A DNA stretch of 64,000 bases from Aplectana chamaeleonis (taxonomy: Eukaryota; Nematoda; Chromadorea; Rhabditida; Cosmocercidae), in assembly GCA_029168955.1 (NCBI GenBank), contig JAPDOI010000373.1, positions 644,147-708,146 of the forward strand, given 5' to 3'. A program made the position numbers and the translations under genes. A model generated the notes under the pieces. It had not been told where the DNA came from. It saw only the letters and a program-made list of their open reading frames with translations, and ran no database searches. Below are positions 53,601 to 64,000 of this stretch, one piece after another (within the stretch, counting starts at the first letter, position 1; each line of letters opens with the position of its first letter).

Positions 53601-55828
53601 CCCGCCTTGGCAGAAGCGATGGATAACTGCACCTCATCAAAGGGCGCCGAGCAAAGTGCTGTTTCAGGGACATGTCTCTAATAGCATCCCTATCGCTGCC
53701 GGTGTCCCTCAAGGAGGAGTCATATCGCCTGCTCTGTTCAGTCTTTACCTGGAAGATTTGCCCGTTCCCCAAGTGACATCAAAGTCGTTGCGTATGCGGA
53801 TGACACTCACCATCTTGTGCCGGGACAAAGACATTAATGTAGCTGCACGCAAGATCAATAGCTATCTCATCGTTCTGAAGAGCTTTCTCGATGATATGAT
53901 GCTCACTGTTTCTGCTGCTAAATCATCTGTACTCAGTCTTCTCCACTGACCCTAAGGAACACTGCGCTCACCCCGTTGTGAATTGGGAAGACGCTCGTCT
54001 GCCTGCCGCATCGTTTTCCTGTTGCTCGGCCTAGTATTGGATCCTTCGTTGAGGTTCCACAGGAATACTGAGCAGAAACAGGCTACAGTGAAAGTAAAGC
54101 TTAACGTCCTACGAGCTCTGGGAGGAACGTCGTGGGGAAGTAGCAAGGAGACAATTTTGACTACCTACAAGGCAATATTGCAGCCGGCGTTGGAGTACGC
54201 TGCACCGGTATGGCAGCACATGATATCGGGTTCATCGTGGACAAAGATGCAGCGAGTCCAAAATGCTGCTCTTCGGATTGCTACTGCGTGCTAAAAGCAC
54301 CCCAATGGAACATCTTCATGCTGAAGCCCGAATTCTGCCAGTTAAGGAGCACTGCCAACTCCAAGCGCAGCAACTGGTTATTAACATTGTCAAGCAGCCT
54401 GACCACCCATTAAGAAGGATCATGAATCCCGTAGAGAGAGACATATCAGAAGGCCTTTGCGGATGCTCCGGAGAAAGTTAATATACAAAGATGGACGGAC
54501 TCCCAACTGGATCGTCTATGTCTTTTACGTGCGGAGCACACCAAGTTCGTCAGGGATCACTTGAGTAGGATAAACCGTCAATCCCATATTGGGGGTCATA
54601 CCACCCATAGTCAGCGACACCGAGATGGAACTCGGTAGGCGGGCTAGAAGTACCCTTGCCTCGTTACGCTGCGGTCATTCCCCTATGCTGATGTCATACT
54701 TGCATAAGATCGATCGCAGTAAGCCGGACGAGTGCCCGGACTGTGGTAGCCGTGGCCCCACAACTGACCACTTATTCGAATGCCCAAAAAGGCCTACCAC
54801 TCTTACAACAATGGGTTTGTGGACGAATCCGGTTTCAGTCGCCTGTTTCTTGAACCTTTGACAAAAACCTTCCTGCGGCTGCAAAGAAGAAGAAGAAGAA
54901 CGGAACGAACGAGGGACCAAGGGCGATCAGACCGCTGCTTTTGCGCGCGGTCAGCTCTAAATGGGCTCGCGATCAGTACGCGTGGAAGAAAAATGGACCG
55001 ACCGCAAAAAATCTGTCTAACCTAGATATCAATTATAACACAACTAGGCGGAGCCCAGGACCAAAGTTAAGCACCTGAGTGCGTTACGTCCTCGAACTCG
55101 TAAAGGACAGAGTGTACTCTCGCTAGTGTAAATTAGGCGATACTAGATGTACCTCAAACTTGGGTAATTGAATCGGCGACGATCTCGTTTTTCCTCACAG
55201 AACTGTGCATCGTAGTCGAGACGGGTCCGTCGCGGTCAGTCCGACATGTGCCGTTGCTCGCGATCAGCCGGAACACGATGCGGGTTTTTCGCGATTAGTC
55301 CTAATTACATTGTTGTACGCGATAGAAACGATTTATGGTCGCGGGAAGTTCTACTTAGCAGTAGCTGCTCGCGATAATTCCGCACTTGTGTCGGGCACAC
55401 ATCGCGAAGATATTGAACAACCGCAACTTGTCCGCGATCAGTTCTACTTGGAAATTCGCTCGCGATAGAAACGGTTACTGAGCGCGGTAAGTACTATTCG
55501 ACAATTTCTGTGCGCGATAAGTCGGCACCATTGCCTGAGTGAGAAGGCTCTCCATCATCTTTAGGAGGCAGGGAAAACATAATTCTTAGCATTTTTTCAC
55601 TATGAACAATCAATTGAGTCTTCAAGAAAAAAAACTGTGGAAATTAGGCTGTATGTAGATTTGAAATTTGTTCGAGATTAAGTAGATGGTAATAACGATT
55701 ATTTTCAGCTGGATGAATGTGACGATCTGGACAACGAAATCGATGAAATTTTGGCTGATTTTGAGGCAAAAAACCCAAAGCGAAATATACTGCATACCAT
55801 TGTTTTTATTAAATTATTGTATATCTGA
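50660..55828 (+). CDS. SSU72: SSU72 RNA polymerase II CTD phosphatase, five exons
   Basis: Removes Ser5/Ser7 phosphate from the Pol II C-terminal domain and works with the 3'-end cleavage machinery in the nucleus. Exons 50660-50739, 50801-50945, 51010-51139, 51606-51734, 55709-55828. Exon 1 holds the CX5R phosphatase loop (SCSSNMNRSMEAH; Cys12, Arg18). Later exons hold YTQNGLLNILDRNRRIKP, CLEERVYDQ, the Asp motif INIDIEDNPEEAT, CELCGK and ENEIDE-like NEIDEILADFE. Exon 2 lacks two bases near 50850-50857 (after VKL), so KPNCYEFGKTTYEYIYNDLK is in a shifted frame. Near the stop, a T5 run (55803-55807) seems one T short of the conserved HTxxFY end. Intron 4 hosts a MITE and a LINE. Sequencing error or recent pseudogene both remain possible. 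Confidence 0.9.
51172..51568. repeat. Dispersed MITE-like repeat, copy 2 (SSU72 intron 3)
   Basis: Left end AGGGTCAAGCGAGGC and right end CCTCGCTTGGCCGTGG are inverted copies. The interior GATTACTGAAACTGTCAGAC is shared with 10141-10640. It fills most of the 466-bp intron 3. Confidence 0.7.
51811..52230. other. SSU72 intron 4 stretch with one TTAA-type terminus
   Basis: TTAA|AGGCAGTGCTCTTG at 51807-51824 looks like the left end of the TTAA MITE family; no right end was found. Nothing else is recognised. Confidence 0.4.
52231..52388. mobile_element. 158-bp hairpin MITE, TA flanks
   Basis: Ends AAGGCTTTGGCATAGTG and CACTATGCCGAGGCCTT. Most of the element is palindromic (CAATGATGAAGGGTGGGGAG and its inverse). 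TA at 52229-52230 and 52389-52390. Lies 48 bp from the LINE in the same intron. Confidence 0.82.
52445..54901 (+). mobile_element. 5'-truncated I/Jockey-like LINE in SSU72 intron 4
   Basis: Same family as 24.4-27.9 kb. Starts within the endonuclease C terminus (SLAPYSGIRQRSYLNL), then linker, RT (53044-53949: MRNSKAVGPNGISPAVLKK, LDLTKAFDTVN, AGVPQGGVISPALF) and C-terminal blocks in several frames (53983-54861; CPDCGSRGPTTDHLFECP). (GAA)n tail about 54883-54900. 9-bp duplication GGAACGAAC at 52436-52444 and 54902-54910. At least four frame breaks and two in-frame stops. Same transcriptional direction as the host gene. Confidence 0.9.
54950..55530. repeat. Diverged CGCGATA-type tandem repeat with a 143-bp period
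   Basis: CGCG(A/G)T motifs recur every ~20-33 bp. From 55318 the series 55318/55340/55370 repeats at 55461/55483/55513, exactly 143 bp later, with the following bases (GATAGAAACG; G(G)AAGT.CTA; GATAA.TC) conserved. Non-coding, in SSU72 intron 4. Confidence 0.6.
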
Positions 55829-57837
55829 CTGTTGTTTGTCTTTGCAACTTCTTCCACGTTTCATCTACATACACCATCGCTCTATTTTCCTCGGCATTTC
55901 CGAGCCACGAAATGGTTTAAATTCACAGCATACACTACGATGGGATCGGTTCTGAAAGTGGCCAATGCTTCTTGTTTCATTTATTCCATACCTGTGGCCG
56001 TATAAAAACTGACTTCATATTTCCTTCTGCGTGCGGATGCAGAGCGAAGGTTAGAGGCAGCGAGAAAACGGAGAGAAGATGGAGGGAGCAGCATCGCATT
56101 CCTTCAATACGCTTCTTTGTCGCCCTGCTAAGCTCTTCTGGGAAGGAGTAATTCGGGAGCGCTTTCCTTCCTTTATTCAGGGCTCTGTCGCTTCCCGTAA
56201 ATTCGACCCTTATAGAGTTTCACATCGAAATCTGTCCATTGATGTCGACTCATTTATGGCGTTGATAGAAGTGTTATATGTATTATAGACAATCTGCGCT
56301 TTCAACCTTCTAAGCTTATTTCCATGCACCGTTTGCTGCTTTGCAGGAAACTCGCCTAGATAGACTCCGTCTTCGACGTCGGAGAGTACGCCATCTACAT
56401 CTATTGCGGCCCCAATCTGCTGCTTTTCTCTCCCCAACTGCTACTCTTTATTCTCGCCGCAACTGCTGATCCTCATTTTTGATCTTTTCTTTTTTCTTAT
56501 TATCTTCTTTCGCGGGGGATGTGTCGAGTTCAGCAGCAGCGCTGCAGCGACTCATCAGAAATAAAGACCCCAGTGAGGCTCATTGATATCCTTAAAGACA
56601 TAGTCCAAGCTCGTGGATAAAATTTCATATTGTGGTACATTCGTTGTGTGTAGCAACCCTGCCAAACGCGGAATCTCATCTCAGTATAAGGGAGAAAAAT
56701 CGAGCACCCATTCCCTCCGCCCCCTAAATCAGCACCCATTGGCTCCGCCCACTTCGAAGTTTTCGATCTCAGTGGGAGCGGAACGCGCGATGGATTTCAA
56801 TCAAAATCTATGTTCTTCCTTTTGTAATCGATCTATCTTCATAATGTACTCAGATATTTGTGGAGAAGTTCCCGAGGACAATAAGCCTGATTTGGTCGTT
56901 ATCACTCGGTCGAGGGAGAGGAGCGAGAAGTCGCATCGAAGGGGTACGTCTTGTCCCTCACCCCTCGAATTATGCAAAACGATTGACGTTGGAAACAGTC
57001 GATTGCGGGGGGGGGGGGAAACAAGGGAAGTTCTTCTCACGGTTGTTCCCTTGGCCTTCCCCCGAACATGATGAACGCGAAAAACAAAGCCGCAGCGTAT
57101 ACGGTGATGCAGACGGGCTAGTCGCGGGTGGTCTCCCGCTTCGCAAGTTGAGGGGCTGATCTGCCACTCAAGGACTACGTAAGGCATCTCTGTCTGATTT
57201 CAGAGGAGATAATAAGCTTCTATAACCTTTATTCAGAGGTGAATATTTTTGAACCGATCGCAGTTTTCAGGAACAGGAGACTGTCGAAAACAGCGAGTTT
57301 TAGCAAGCTGATTTTTGATCAATCTGAACAATGGGAGGATCTGCATTCGGAAGGTCGTGGAAGACCTGCAGTCGGGAGAACAAGAGAACTCCTGTTGTGG
57401 AACTTTCCTATTACTTCTGCTGTCGAGACGTCCCCTTCGCCTCCCCCAATTCTGGAGGAAGTTCCCCAGTTGTTTCGAGGGAAGTTCTGCTGTCGTTTTC
57501 GGGAACTTCCCCAGGAATATCTGAGTAGTCTGGTTCAGTGCGATGATTGCGAATGACATAGAAAAACAAGCTCGAGAAAGCTCGCCCACGAATTTCTCAT
57601 CGTCCGAATTCACAATCTTTGAGGGACCATAACTCCGTTCGTAGTGTGTTCTGAGCGATTCTGAAGACAGCATTGCGATCAGGCCGAAATTTCCTTCAAG
57701 ATGAGCGGTTAAACTGGAAAACGATTCTGAGGTTGGACTGTGCCTTTAACGGGGTTTTCATCCTTGATTCTATCCATTGATCCTCGCCACCGATCGAGAG
57801 AATGATGCTCGCATTGCCGACTGTCTCATGCCCACCC
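55829..57837. other. SSU72 downstream region, no firm gene
   Basis: I find no clear AATAAA soon after the SSU72 stop. Two AG-bounded basic stretches on the plus strand (about 56040-56130, RRLEAARKRRE; about 56345-56460, ETRLDRLRLRRRRVRHLH) could be exons of an unidentified gene but lack recognisable domains. A frame from 56613 to 57071 is also unassigned. The end at 57725-57749 (GGACTGTGCCT|TTAA) looks like a TTAA MITE terminus. Confidence 0.3.
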
Positions 57838-57839
57838 TA

Positions 57840-58200
57840 GGCCATTGTTATACCCCACGACAGGCCTGTCGCAGAGCACTGCTACGTCGCTGTTGCTGAG
57901 GGCCAGCCGTCGCTGTCGCTCAGGACCAAGAAACACCCGGCACGATGCCGGATTTATTGGTCGCTGTCGGTGACACCCGTCGCAGTGCACTGCACTGCGA
58001 CGGACAGCCGCGACAGCGACCGATTACCGCACGGTTTCCACATTTCAGGCATGACACCTCCTTTCGAGCCAGCGACCGCGACAGTTGCTGCAAACTGTTC
58101 TTGCCACAGCATTTTTCTACTGTGTGGGTCTGGTCCCGACACGATTTGTAACAGTTGACCGCACCTGTCGCGGTCGCAAACTTCTGGTATAACAATGGCC
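57840..58200. mobile_element. 361-bp MITE, TIR GGCCATTGTTATACC
   Basis: Perfect 15-bp inverted ends GGCCATTGTTATACC / GGTATAACAATGGCC. TA at 57838-57839 and, one base out, at 58202-58203. The interior has CGACAGG/CTGTCG-rich palindromes. Non-coding. Confidence 0.82.
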
Positions 58201-58411
58201 TTAGACTGCCTCGTATCTGGCACGAGTTTGCGAAGACCGTTCAACACAGGTCTCGGTCAGTAGTGAATGTGAGTGTCCAAAAAACATTCCTTAACAGAGA
58301 ATTTCTCTATTCCTTAAACAAGAATCTATTTTAACTCGGTTTTGTGACTGTAGAGATGTGAATTGGGCGCGATAATCTGTTTTTCTCGATTTTAAAGACG
58401 AATTATAGCTT

Positions 58412-59012
58412 TCTTTGGTGAAAATTATATACATATTATCTGACTGTTTTGCTTCGCTTCGAGAGGTTCATGATTTGGCATAAAAATATTAGTGAGAAAC
58501 TCGTTGAAAGAAGTGAAATACTTGGTGCATTTGATTTGTCATGGGATTTAACACAGAAGAAACACTAAAAGTTCGATGAAATGATGTACCATGGATTTGG
58601 ATGTGCGCTTTCTAACTAAAAATCGAAAAATTGAGTGTGATTTTGAAAGGGCTAATCTCGCTCTCCCTGAGAACAATTGATTGCTCTCAGTTGAAGTTTG
58701 CAAGTCTGAGCTCCTTGTAATATTATTTTGTGGTTCCACCCTATTTCATTTTTGACGAATATATGTAAGTCAGGGCTCAGTAAGACGCGCGTGATTTGGC
58801 CTTTCAAAAACACTCAATTTTTCGATTTTTAGTGAGAAAGCGCACATACAAATCCATGGTACATCATTTCGTCGAACTTTAGTGTTTCTTCTGTGTTAAA
58901 TCCCATGACAAATCAAATGCACCAAGTATTTCACTTCTTTTAACGAGTTTCTCACAAATATTTTTATGCCAAATCATGAACCTCTCGAAGCGAAGCAAAA
59001 CAGTCAGATAAT
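58412..59012. repeat. Foldback element with ~215-bp arms
   Basis: Left arm 58435-58650 and right arm 58800-59012 are inverted copies with roughly ten differences by eye (GACTGTTTTGCTTCGCTTCG; GATGTACCATGGATTTG). The match continues weakly outward to about 58412. The spacer is about 150 bp. No protein recognised. Confidence 0.9.
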
Positions 59013-59067
59013 TTCATTTCATTTTACCGAAGGTTTCCTTCAGAGATAGGAAGAAGAAAACAGGGCA

Positions 59068-59272
59068 CTATCCTAGACGGGGGGGGGCACCCACGATTCA
59101 AGACAAATTAAGTGAACCACCGACTGGTAAGGCTACCAAACGAAGTATTTCTGTAGAGCTTTTATAAAAACAATGATTGATAGCACTAATAGGCATCATT
59201 TATCAGAGTTTTTCTTCGTTTCTATCAATAAGTCTTGGGTGCCCCCTCCCGTCCCCCCCCCGTCTGGGATAG
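59068..59272. mobile_element. CTATCCTAGACGGGG-type MITE, 205 bp
   Basis: Left end CTATCCTAGACGGGGG, right end CCCCCGTCTGGGATAG. Interior AACAATGATTGATAGCA is shared (inverted) with the copies at 34.6 and 39.9 kb. Immediately abuts the satellite at its right. Confidence 0.78.
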
Positions 59273-59329
59273 ACCCGAAAACAGGCCGTTCATGGCCTTT
59301 CTGCCCATCGCACCTGCTCGGCACTGTAG

Positions 59330-62300
59330 GACACACGTTACTTTCCCCCGGGCGCTCTGCCAACTCCCACTTGGCTCCCGTTCACTTTTTCCCGGCGCGC
59401 TGTGCACTCCCACTTGGACCCCGTCCACATTTCCCGGCGCTCTGTGGGCTCCTAGTTGGGTCCCCCCTACTCTTACCGGCCCGTTTTCCACTCCCACTTG
59501 CGTCCCCTCCACAGTTCCCGGCGCTCTGTGGAGTCCCAGTTCGGTCCCGCCCCCTTTTACCGGCGCGCTGTGCACTCCTACTTGGGTCTCGACCACTTTC
59601 TTTTTCCGGCGTTCTACGCACTCCCACTAAGGGTCCCGTCCACTTTTCCGGCACTCTGTTTACTCCCAGTCAGGTCCCGTCCACTTTTTCTGGCGCTCTA
59701 CGCACTCCCATTTGGGTCCGGCCTAATTCTTTCCGGCGCGCTGTGCACTCTCACTCAGCTTCCTGACCACTTTTTCCGGCGTTCTACGCACTCCCACTAG
59801 GTCCCGTCCACTTTTCCCGGCGCTCTGTTTGCTCCCAGTCAGGTCCCACCCACTTTTTCTGGCGCTCTACGCACTCCCATTTGGGTCCCGCCCACTTTTT
59901 CCGGCGCGCTGTGCACTCTCACTAGCTTCCCGTCCACTTTTTCCGGCGTTCTACCCAGTCACACTACGGTCCCGTCCACTTTTCCCGGCGCTCTGTTTGC
60001 TCCCAGTTCGGTCCCGCCCACTTTTTCTGGCACTCTACACACTCCCATTTGGGTCCCGCCCACTTTTTCCGGCGCGCTGTGCACTCTCACTACTTTCCCG
60101 ACCACTTTTTCCGGCGTTCTACGCAGTCACAGTCGGGTCCCGCCCACTTTTTCCGGTGCGCTGTGCACTCTCACTAGCTTCCCGATCACTTTTTTTCCGG
60201 CGTTCTACGCACTTCCACTCGGATCCCGTCCACTTTCCCGGCGCGCTGTGCACTCTCACTAGCTTCACGATCACTTTTTTTTCCGGCGTTCTACGCACTT
60301 CCACTCGGATCCCGCCCACTTTTTCCGGCGCTGTGCACTCACCAGCTTCCCTGTCCACTTTTTCCGGCGTTCTACGCACTCCCACTAGGGTCCCGTCCAC
60401 TTTTCCCGGTGCTCTGTTTGCTCCCAGTTCGGTCCCGCCCACTTTTCTGGCACTCTACGCACTCCCATTTGGGTCCCGCCCACTTTTCCGGCGCGCTGTG
60501 CACTCTCACCAGTTTCCCGACCACTTTTTCCGGCGTTCTACGCAGTCCCACTCGGGTCCCGTCCACTTTTCCCCGCGCTGTGCACTCCTCACCAGCTTCC
60601 CGTCCACTTTTCCGGCGTTCTACGCACTCCCACTAGGTCCCGTCCACTTTTCCGGCGCTCTGTGCACTCTCACCAGCTTCCCGACCACTTTTTCCGGCGT
60701 TCTACGCACTCCCACTAGGGTCCCGTCCACTTTTCCCGGCGCTCTGTTTGCTCCCAGTTCGGTCCCGCCCACTTTTTCTGTCACTCTACACACTCCCATT
60801 TGGGTCCCGCCCACTTTTTCCGGCGCGCTGTGCACTCTCACTAGGTTCCCGACCACTTTTTCCGGCGTTCTACGCACTCCCACTAGGGTCCCGTCCACTT
60901 TTCCCGGCGCTCTGTTTGCTCCCAGTCAGGTCCCACCCCCTTTTCTGGCGCTCTACGCACTCCCGGGTCCCGCCCACTTTTTCCGGCGCGCTGTGCACTC
61001 TCACTAGCTTCCCGTCCACTTTTTCCGGCGTTCTACGCACTCCCACTAGGGTCCCGTCCACTTTTCCCGGCGCTCTGTTTGCTCCCAGTTCGGTCCCGCC
61101 CACTTTTTCTGGCACGCTACACACTCCCATTTGGGTCCCGCCCACTTTTTCCGGCGCGCTGTGCACTCTCACCAGTTTCCCGACCACTTTTTCCGGCGTT
61201 CTACGCACTCACACTAGGGTCCCGTCCACTTTTCCCGGCGCTCTGTTTGCTCCCAGTTCGGTCCCGCCCACTTTTTCTGGCACTCTACACACTCCCATTT
61301 GGGTCCCGCCCACTTTTTCCGGCGCGCTGTGCACTCTCACTAGCTTCCCGTCCACTTTTTCCGGCGTTCTACGCACTCACACTAGGGTCCCGTCCACTTT
61401 TCCCGGCGCTCTGTTTGCTCCCAGTTCGGTCCCGCCCACTTTTTCTGTCACTCTACGCACTCCCATTTGGGTCCCGCTCCATCTTTTTTCCGGGCGCGCT
61501 GTGCACTCTCACCAGCTTCCCGTCCGCACTTTTTTTCCGGCGTTCTACGCACTCACACTCCAGGGTCCCGGTCCACTTTTCCCGGCGCTCTGTTTCCAGC
61601 TCCCAGTTCGGTCCCGCCCACTTTTTCTGGCACTCTACACACTCCCATTTGGGTCCCGCCCACTTTTTCCGGCGCGCTGTGCACTCTCACCAGTTTCCTC
61701 CGACCACTTTTTTCCGGGCAAGTTCTACGCAGTCACAATTCTCTGGTCCCGTCCACTTTTTCCTCGCGCGCTGTTGCACTCTCACCAGCTTCCCGTCCAC
61801 TTTTTTTCCGGCGTTCTACGCACTCCCACCAGGGTCCCGTCCACTTCTTTCTCCCGGCGCTCTGTTTGCTCCCAGTTCGGTCCCGGCCCACTTCTTTCCG
61901 GCGTTCTACGCAACTCCCACCTGGGTCCCGTCCACTTTTCCCGGCACTCTGTTTAGCACTCCCCAGTCAGGTCCCGTCCACTTTTTCTGGCGCTCTACGC
62001 ACTCCCATTTGGGTCCCGGCCCCACTTTTTCCGGCGCGCTGTGCACTCTCACCAGCTTCCTCTGACCACTTTTTCCTCCGGCGCGTTCTACGCACCCCAC
62101 CAGGTCCCGTCCACTTTTCCTCCCGGCGCTCTGTTTGCTCCCAGTCAGGTCCCACCCACTTTTTTCTTAAGGCGCTCATACGCACTCCCATTTGGGTCCC
62201 GCCCTACTTTTTCCGGCGCGCTGTGCACTCTCACCAGCTTCCCGTCCACTTTTTCCGGCGTTCTACTGCACTCCCACTAGGTCCCGTCCACTTTTCCCGG

Positions 62301-64000
62301 CGCTCTTTGTTTGGCTCCCAGTTCGGTCCCGCCCACTTTTTCTGGCACGCTCTACGCTGTTAATACTCCCATTTGGGTCCCGACCACTTTTTCCGGCGCG
62401 CTGTGCACTCTCACCAGTTTCTCCCCACCACTTTTTCCGGCGTTCTACGCACTCCCACTCACTAGGTCCCGTCCACTTTTCCCGGCGCTCTGTTTGCTCC
62501 CCAGTCAGGTCCCACCCACTTTTTCTTTGGCGCTCTCACGCAGTCCCACCTCGGGTCCCGTCCACAGTTCCCGGCGCGCTCTGTGGACTCCAGTTGGGTC
62601 CCGCCTCACTTTTACCGGCAGAAAGCTCTACGCACTCCCTACTTGGCTCCCCTCCACAGTTCCCGGCGCTCTGTGGACCCCCAGTTGGGTCCCGCCCACT
62701 TTTACCGGCGCGCTGTGCACGCCTACTTGGGTCTCCACCACTTTTTCCGGCGTTCTACGCACTCCCACCTGGGTCCCGGTCCACTTTTCCCGGCACTCTG
62801 TTTACTCCCAGTCAGGTCCCGTCCACTTTTTCTGGCGCTCTACGCACTCCCATTTGGGTCCGGCCCATCTTTTTCCGGCGCGCTGTGCACTCTCACTAGC
62901 TTCCCGTCCACTTTTTCCGGCGTCGCTACGCACTCCCCACTAGGGTCCCGTCCACTTTCTTCCCGGCGCTACTGTTTTTCTGCTCCCAGTCAGGTCAACC
63001 TGCCCACTCCACTTTTCTGGCGCTCTACGCACTTCCCCATTGGGGTCCCGCCCACTTCCTTTCTCCGGCGCGCCAGAGCATTCTCCTCAAGCACCAGCTT
63101 CTCCCGGACCACTTTTCCGGCGTTCCTACGCACTCCCACTAGGGTCCTGGTCCACTTTTCCCGCGCGCTGTGCACTCCCACCAGCTTCCTGTCCACTTTT
63201 CCGGCGTTCTACGCACTCCCCACCAGGGGTCCCTGTCCACTCTTTCTCCAGGCGCGCTGTGCACTCTCACCAGCTTCCCGACCACTTTTTCCGGCGTCTC
63301 TACGCACTCCCACTAGGGTCCCGCGGTCCACTTTTCCCGGCGCTCTGTTTGCTCCCAGTTCGGTCCCGCTCCACTTTTTCTGGCACTCCCACACACTCCC
63401 ACCTCGGGTCCCGGGTCCACTTTTTCCCGGCGCGCTGTGCACTCTCACCAGCTTTCCCGTCCACTTTTTCCGGCGTTCTCCACGCACTCCCACTCCAGGG
63501 TCCCGTCCACTTTTCCCGGCGCCTACTGTTTGGTTCCCAGTCAGGTCCCACCCACTCTTTTTTCTGGCGCTTCTACGCACTCCCCATTTTGTCCCGCCCA
63601 CTTTTCCTGGCGCGCTGTGCACTCTCACCAGCTTCCTGTCCACTTTTTCCTTGGCGTTCTACGCACTCCCACTCAGTGGTCCCGCAAACCACTTTTCCCG
63701 GCGCTGCTGCTTTGCTCCCTGTGTCTGGTCCCGCCCACTTTCTTTTTCTTCTCGGCACTCTACACACTCCCATTTGGGTCCTGCGCCCACTTTTTCCGGC
63801 GCGCTGTGCACTCTCACCAGTTTCCTGACCACTTTTTCCTGGCGTTCTACGCAGTCCCACCCGGGTCCCGTCCACTTTTTCCCGGCGCGCTGTGCACTCT
63901 CACTAGCTTCCCGTGACCACTTTTTCCGGCGTTCTACGCACTCCCACTTCAGGGTCCCGTCCACTTTTTCCGGCGCGCTGTGCACTCTCACCAGTTTCCC
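59330..64000. repeat. 42-bp satellite in 168-bp higher-order tetramers, to window end
   Basis: Four 42-bp monomer types alternate: ..GGCGCGCTGTGCACTCTCAC.., ..GGCGTTCTACGCACTCCCAC.., ..GGCGCTCTGTTTGCTCCCAG.. and ..GGCACTCTACACACTCCCAT.., each introduced by an ACTTTT(T/C)C(C/T)GG block and closed by TCCCG(T/C)CC. Four together make 168 bp. The first ~550 bp are more diverged (with ACAGTTCCCGGCGCTCTGTGG variants), 59.8-61.46 kb is regular, and 61.48 kb onward has frequent 1-4 nt insertions. Long frames on both strands (14-residue repeats) are by-products of the 42-bp period. Confidence 0.95.

Noticed and set aside
55055..55120. 5S rRNA-like AAGTTAAGCACCTGAGT
   Set aside because: Only about ten bases resemble 5S rRNA; neither arm of the molecule can be found around it.
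59829..61956. Frames of up to ~400 residues in the 59-64 kb array
   Set aside because: Same reason; the protein is a 14-residue repeat present in several frames and on both strands, without start context or domains.

Overview
This window looks like animal nuclear DNA, most likely from a nematode. It has spliced host genes with short GT-AG introns, no prokaryotic gene organisation, and a very heavy load of retrotransposons, MITEs and satellites. A strongylid (hookworm-like) worm is my guess from the general look of the repeats; that assignment is inference only.

Two host genes can be supported. The first is PRPF6 (U5 snRNP / tri-snRNP splicing factor) on the minus strand. Its start codon is at 11806 and 15 coding exons run leftwards to 1662; the C-terminal half lies beyond the left edge. 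The second is SSU72 (RNA polymerase II CTD phosphatase) on the plus strand, with five exons from 50660 to about 55828. PRPF6 exons read cleanly. SSU72 has a 2-nt deficit in exon 2 and a probable 1-nt deficit near its stop. Both genes carry non-LTR retrotransposons and MITEs inside introns.

Almost everything else is mobile or repetitive DNA. 1-633: the 5' LTR and leader of a Gypsy element running off the left edge, followed by a 5'-truncated LINE with an 11-bp target duplication. 3.8-7.5 kb: a LINE in PRPF6 intron 6 with a 13-bp target duplication. 9-16 kb: several MITEs, including one with a 9-bp target duplication (Mutator-like) and TTAA-flanked ones. 16.06-21.02 kb: a complete Gypsy element with near-identical LTRs, a TATGG duplication, and insertion inside a TTAA-flanked MITE. 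21.8-24.2 kb: a diverged foldback, an LTR-like segment and one end of a hAT-like transposon. 24.4-27.9 kb: an I/Jockey-like LINE (minus). 28.0-33.4 kb: a CR1-like LINE (plus) split by a second CR1-like LINE. 34.6-35.6 kb: a MITE nested inside another MITE. 36.47-38.99 kb: a 42-bp satellite. 40.3-41.1 kb: a large foldback. 41.2-46.3 kb: a LINE tail interrupted by a MITE, then a decayed Gypsy element with a 3' LTR. 46.8-50.3 kb: a decayed LINE (minus). 52.4-54.9 kb: a LINE inside SSU72 intron 4. 57.8-59.3 kb: a MITE, a near-perfect ~215-bp-arm foldback and another MITE. 59.3-64.0 kb: a 42-bp satellite arranged in 168-bp tetramers, running off the right edge.

The elements form a readable insertion stratigraphy: Gypsy into a TTAA MITE, CR1-B into CR1-A, and a CTCAGG-type MITE both into a CR1 tail and into another MITE. 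Paralogous empty sites within the same window let insertion footprints be read directly. Many reading-frame breaks fall in homopolymers, so some 'pseudogene' calls may reflect base-calling errors.
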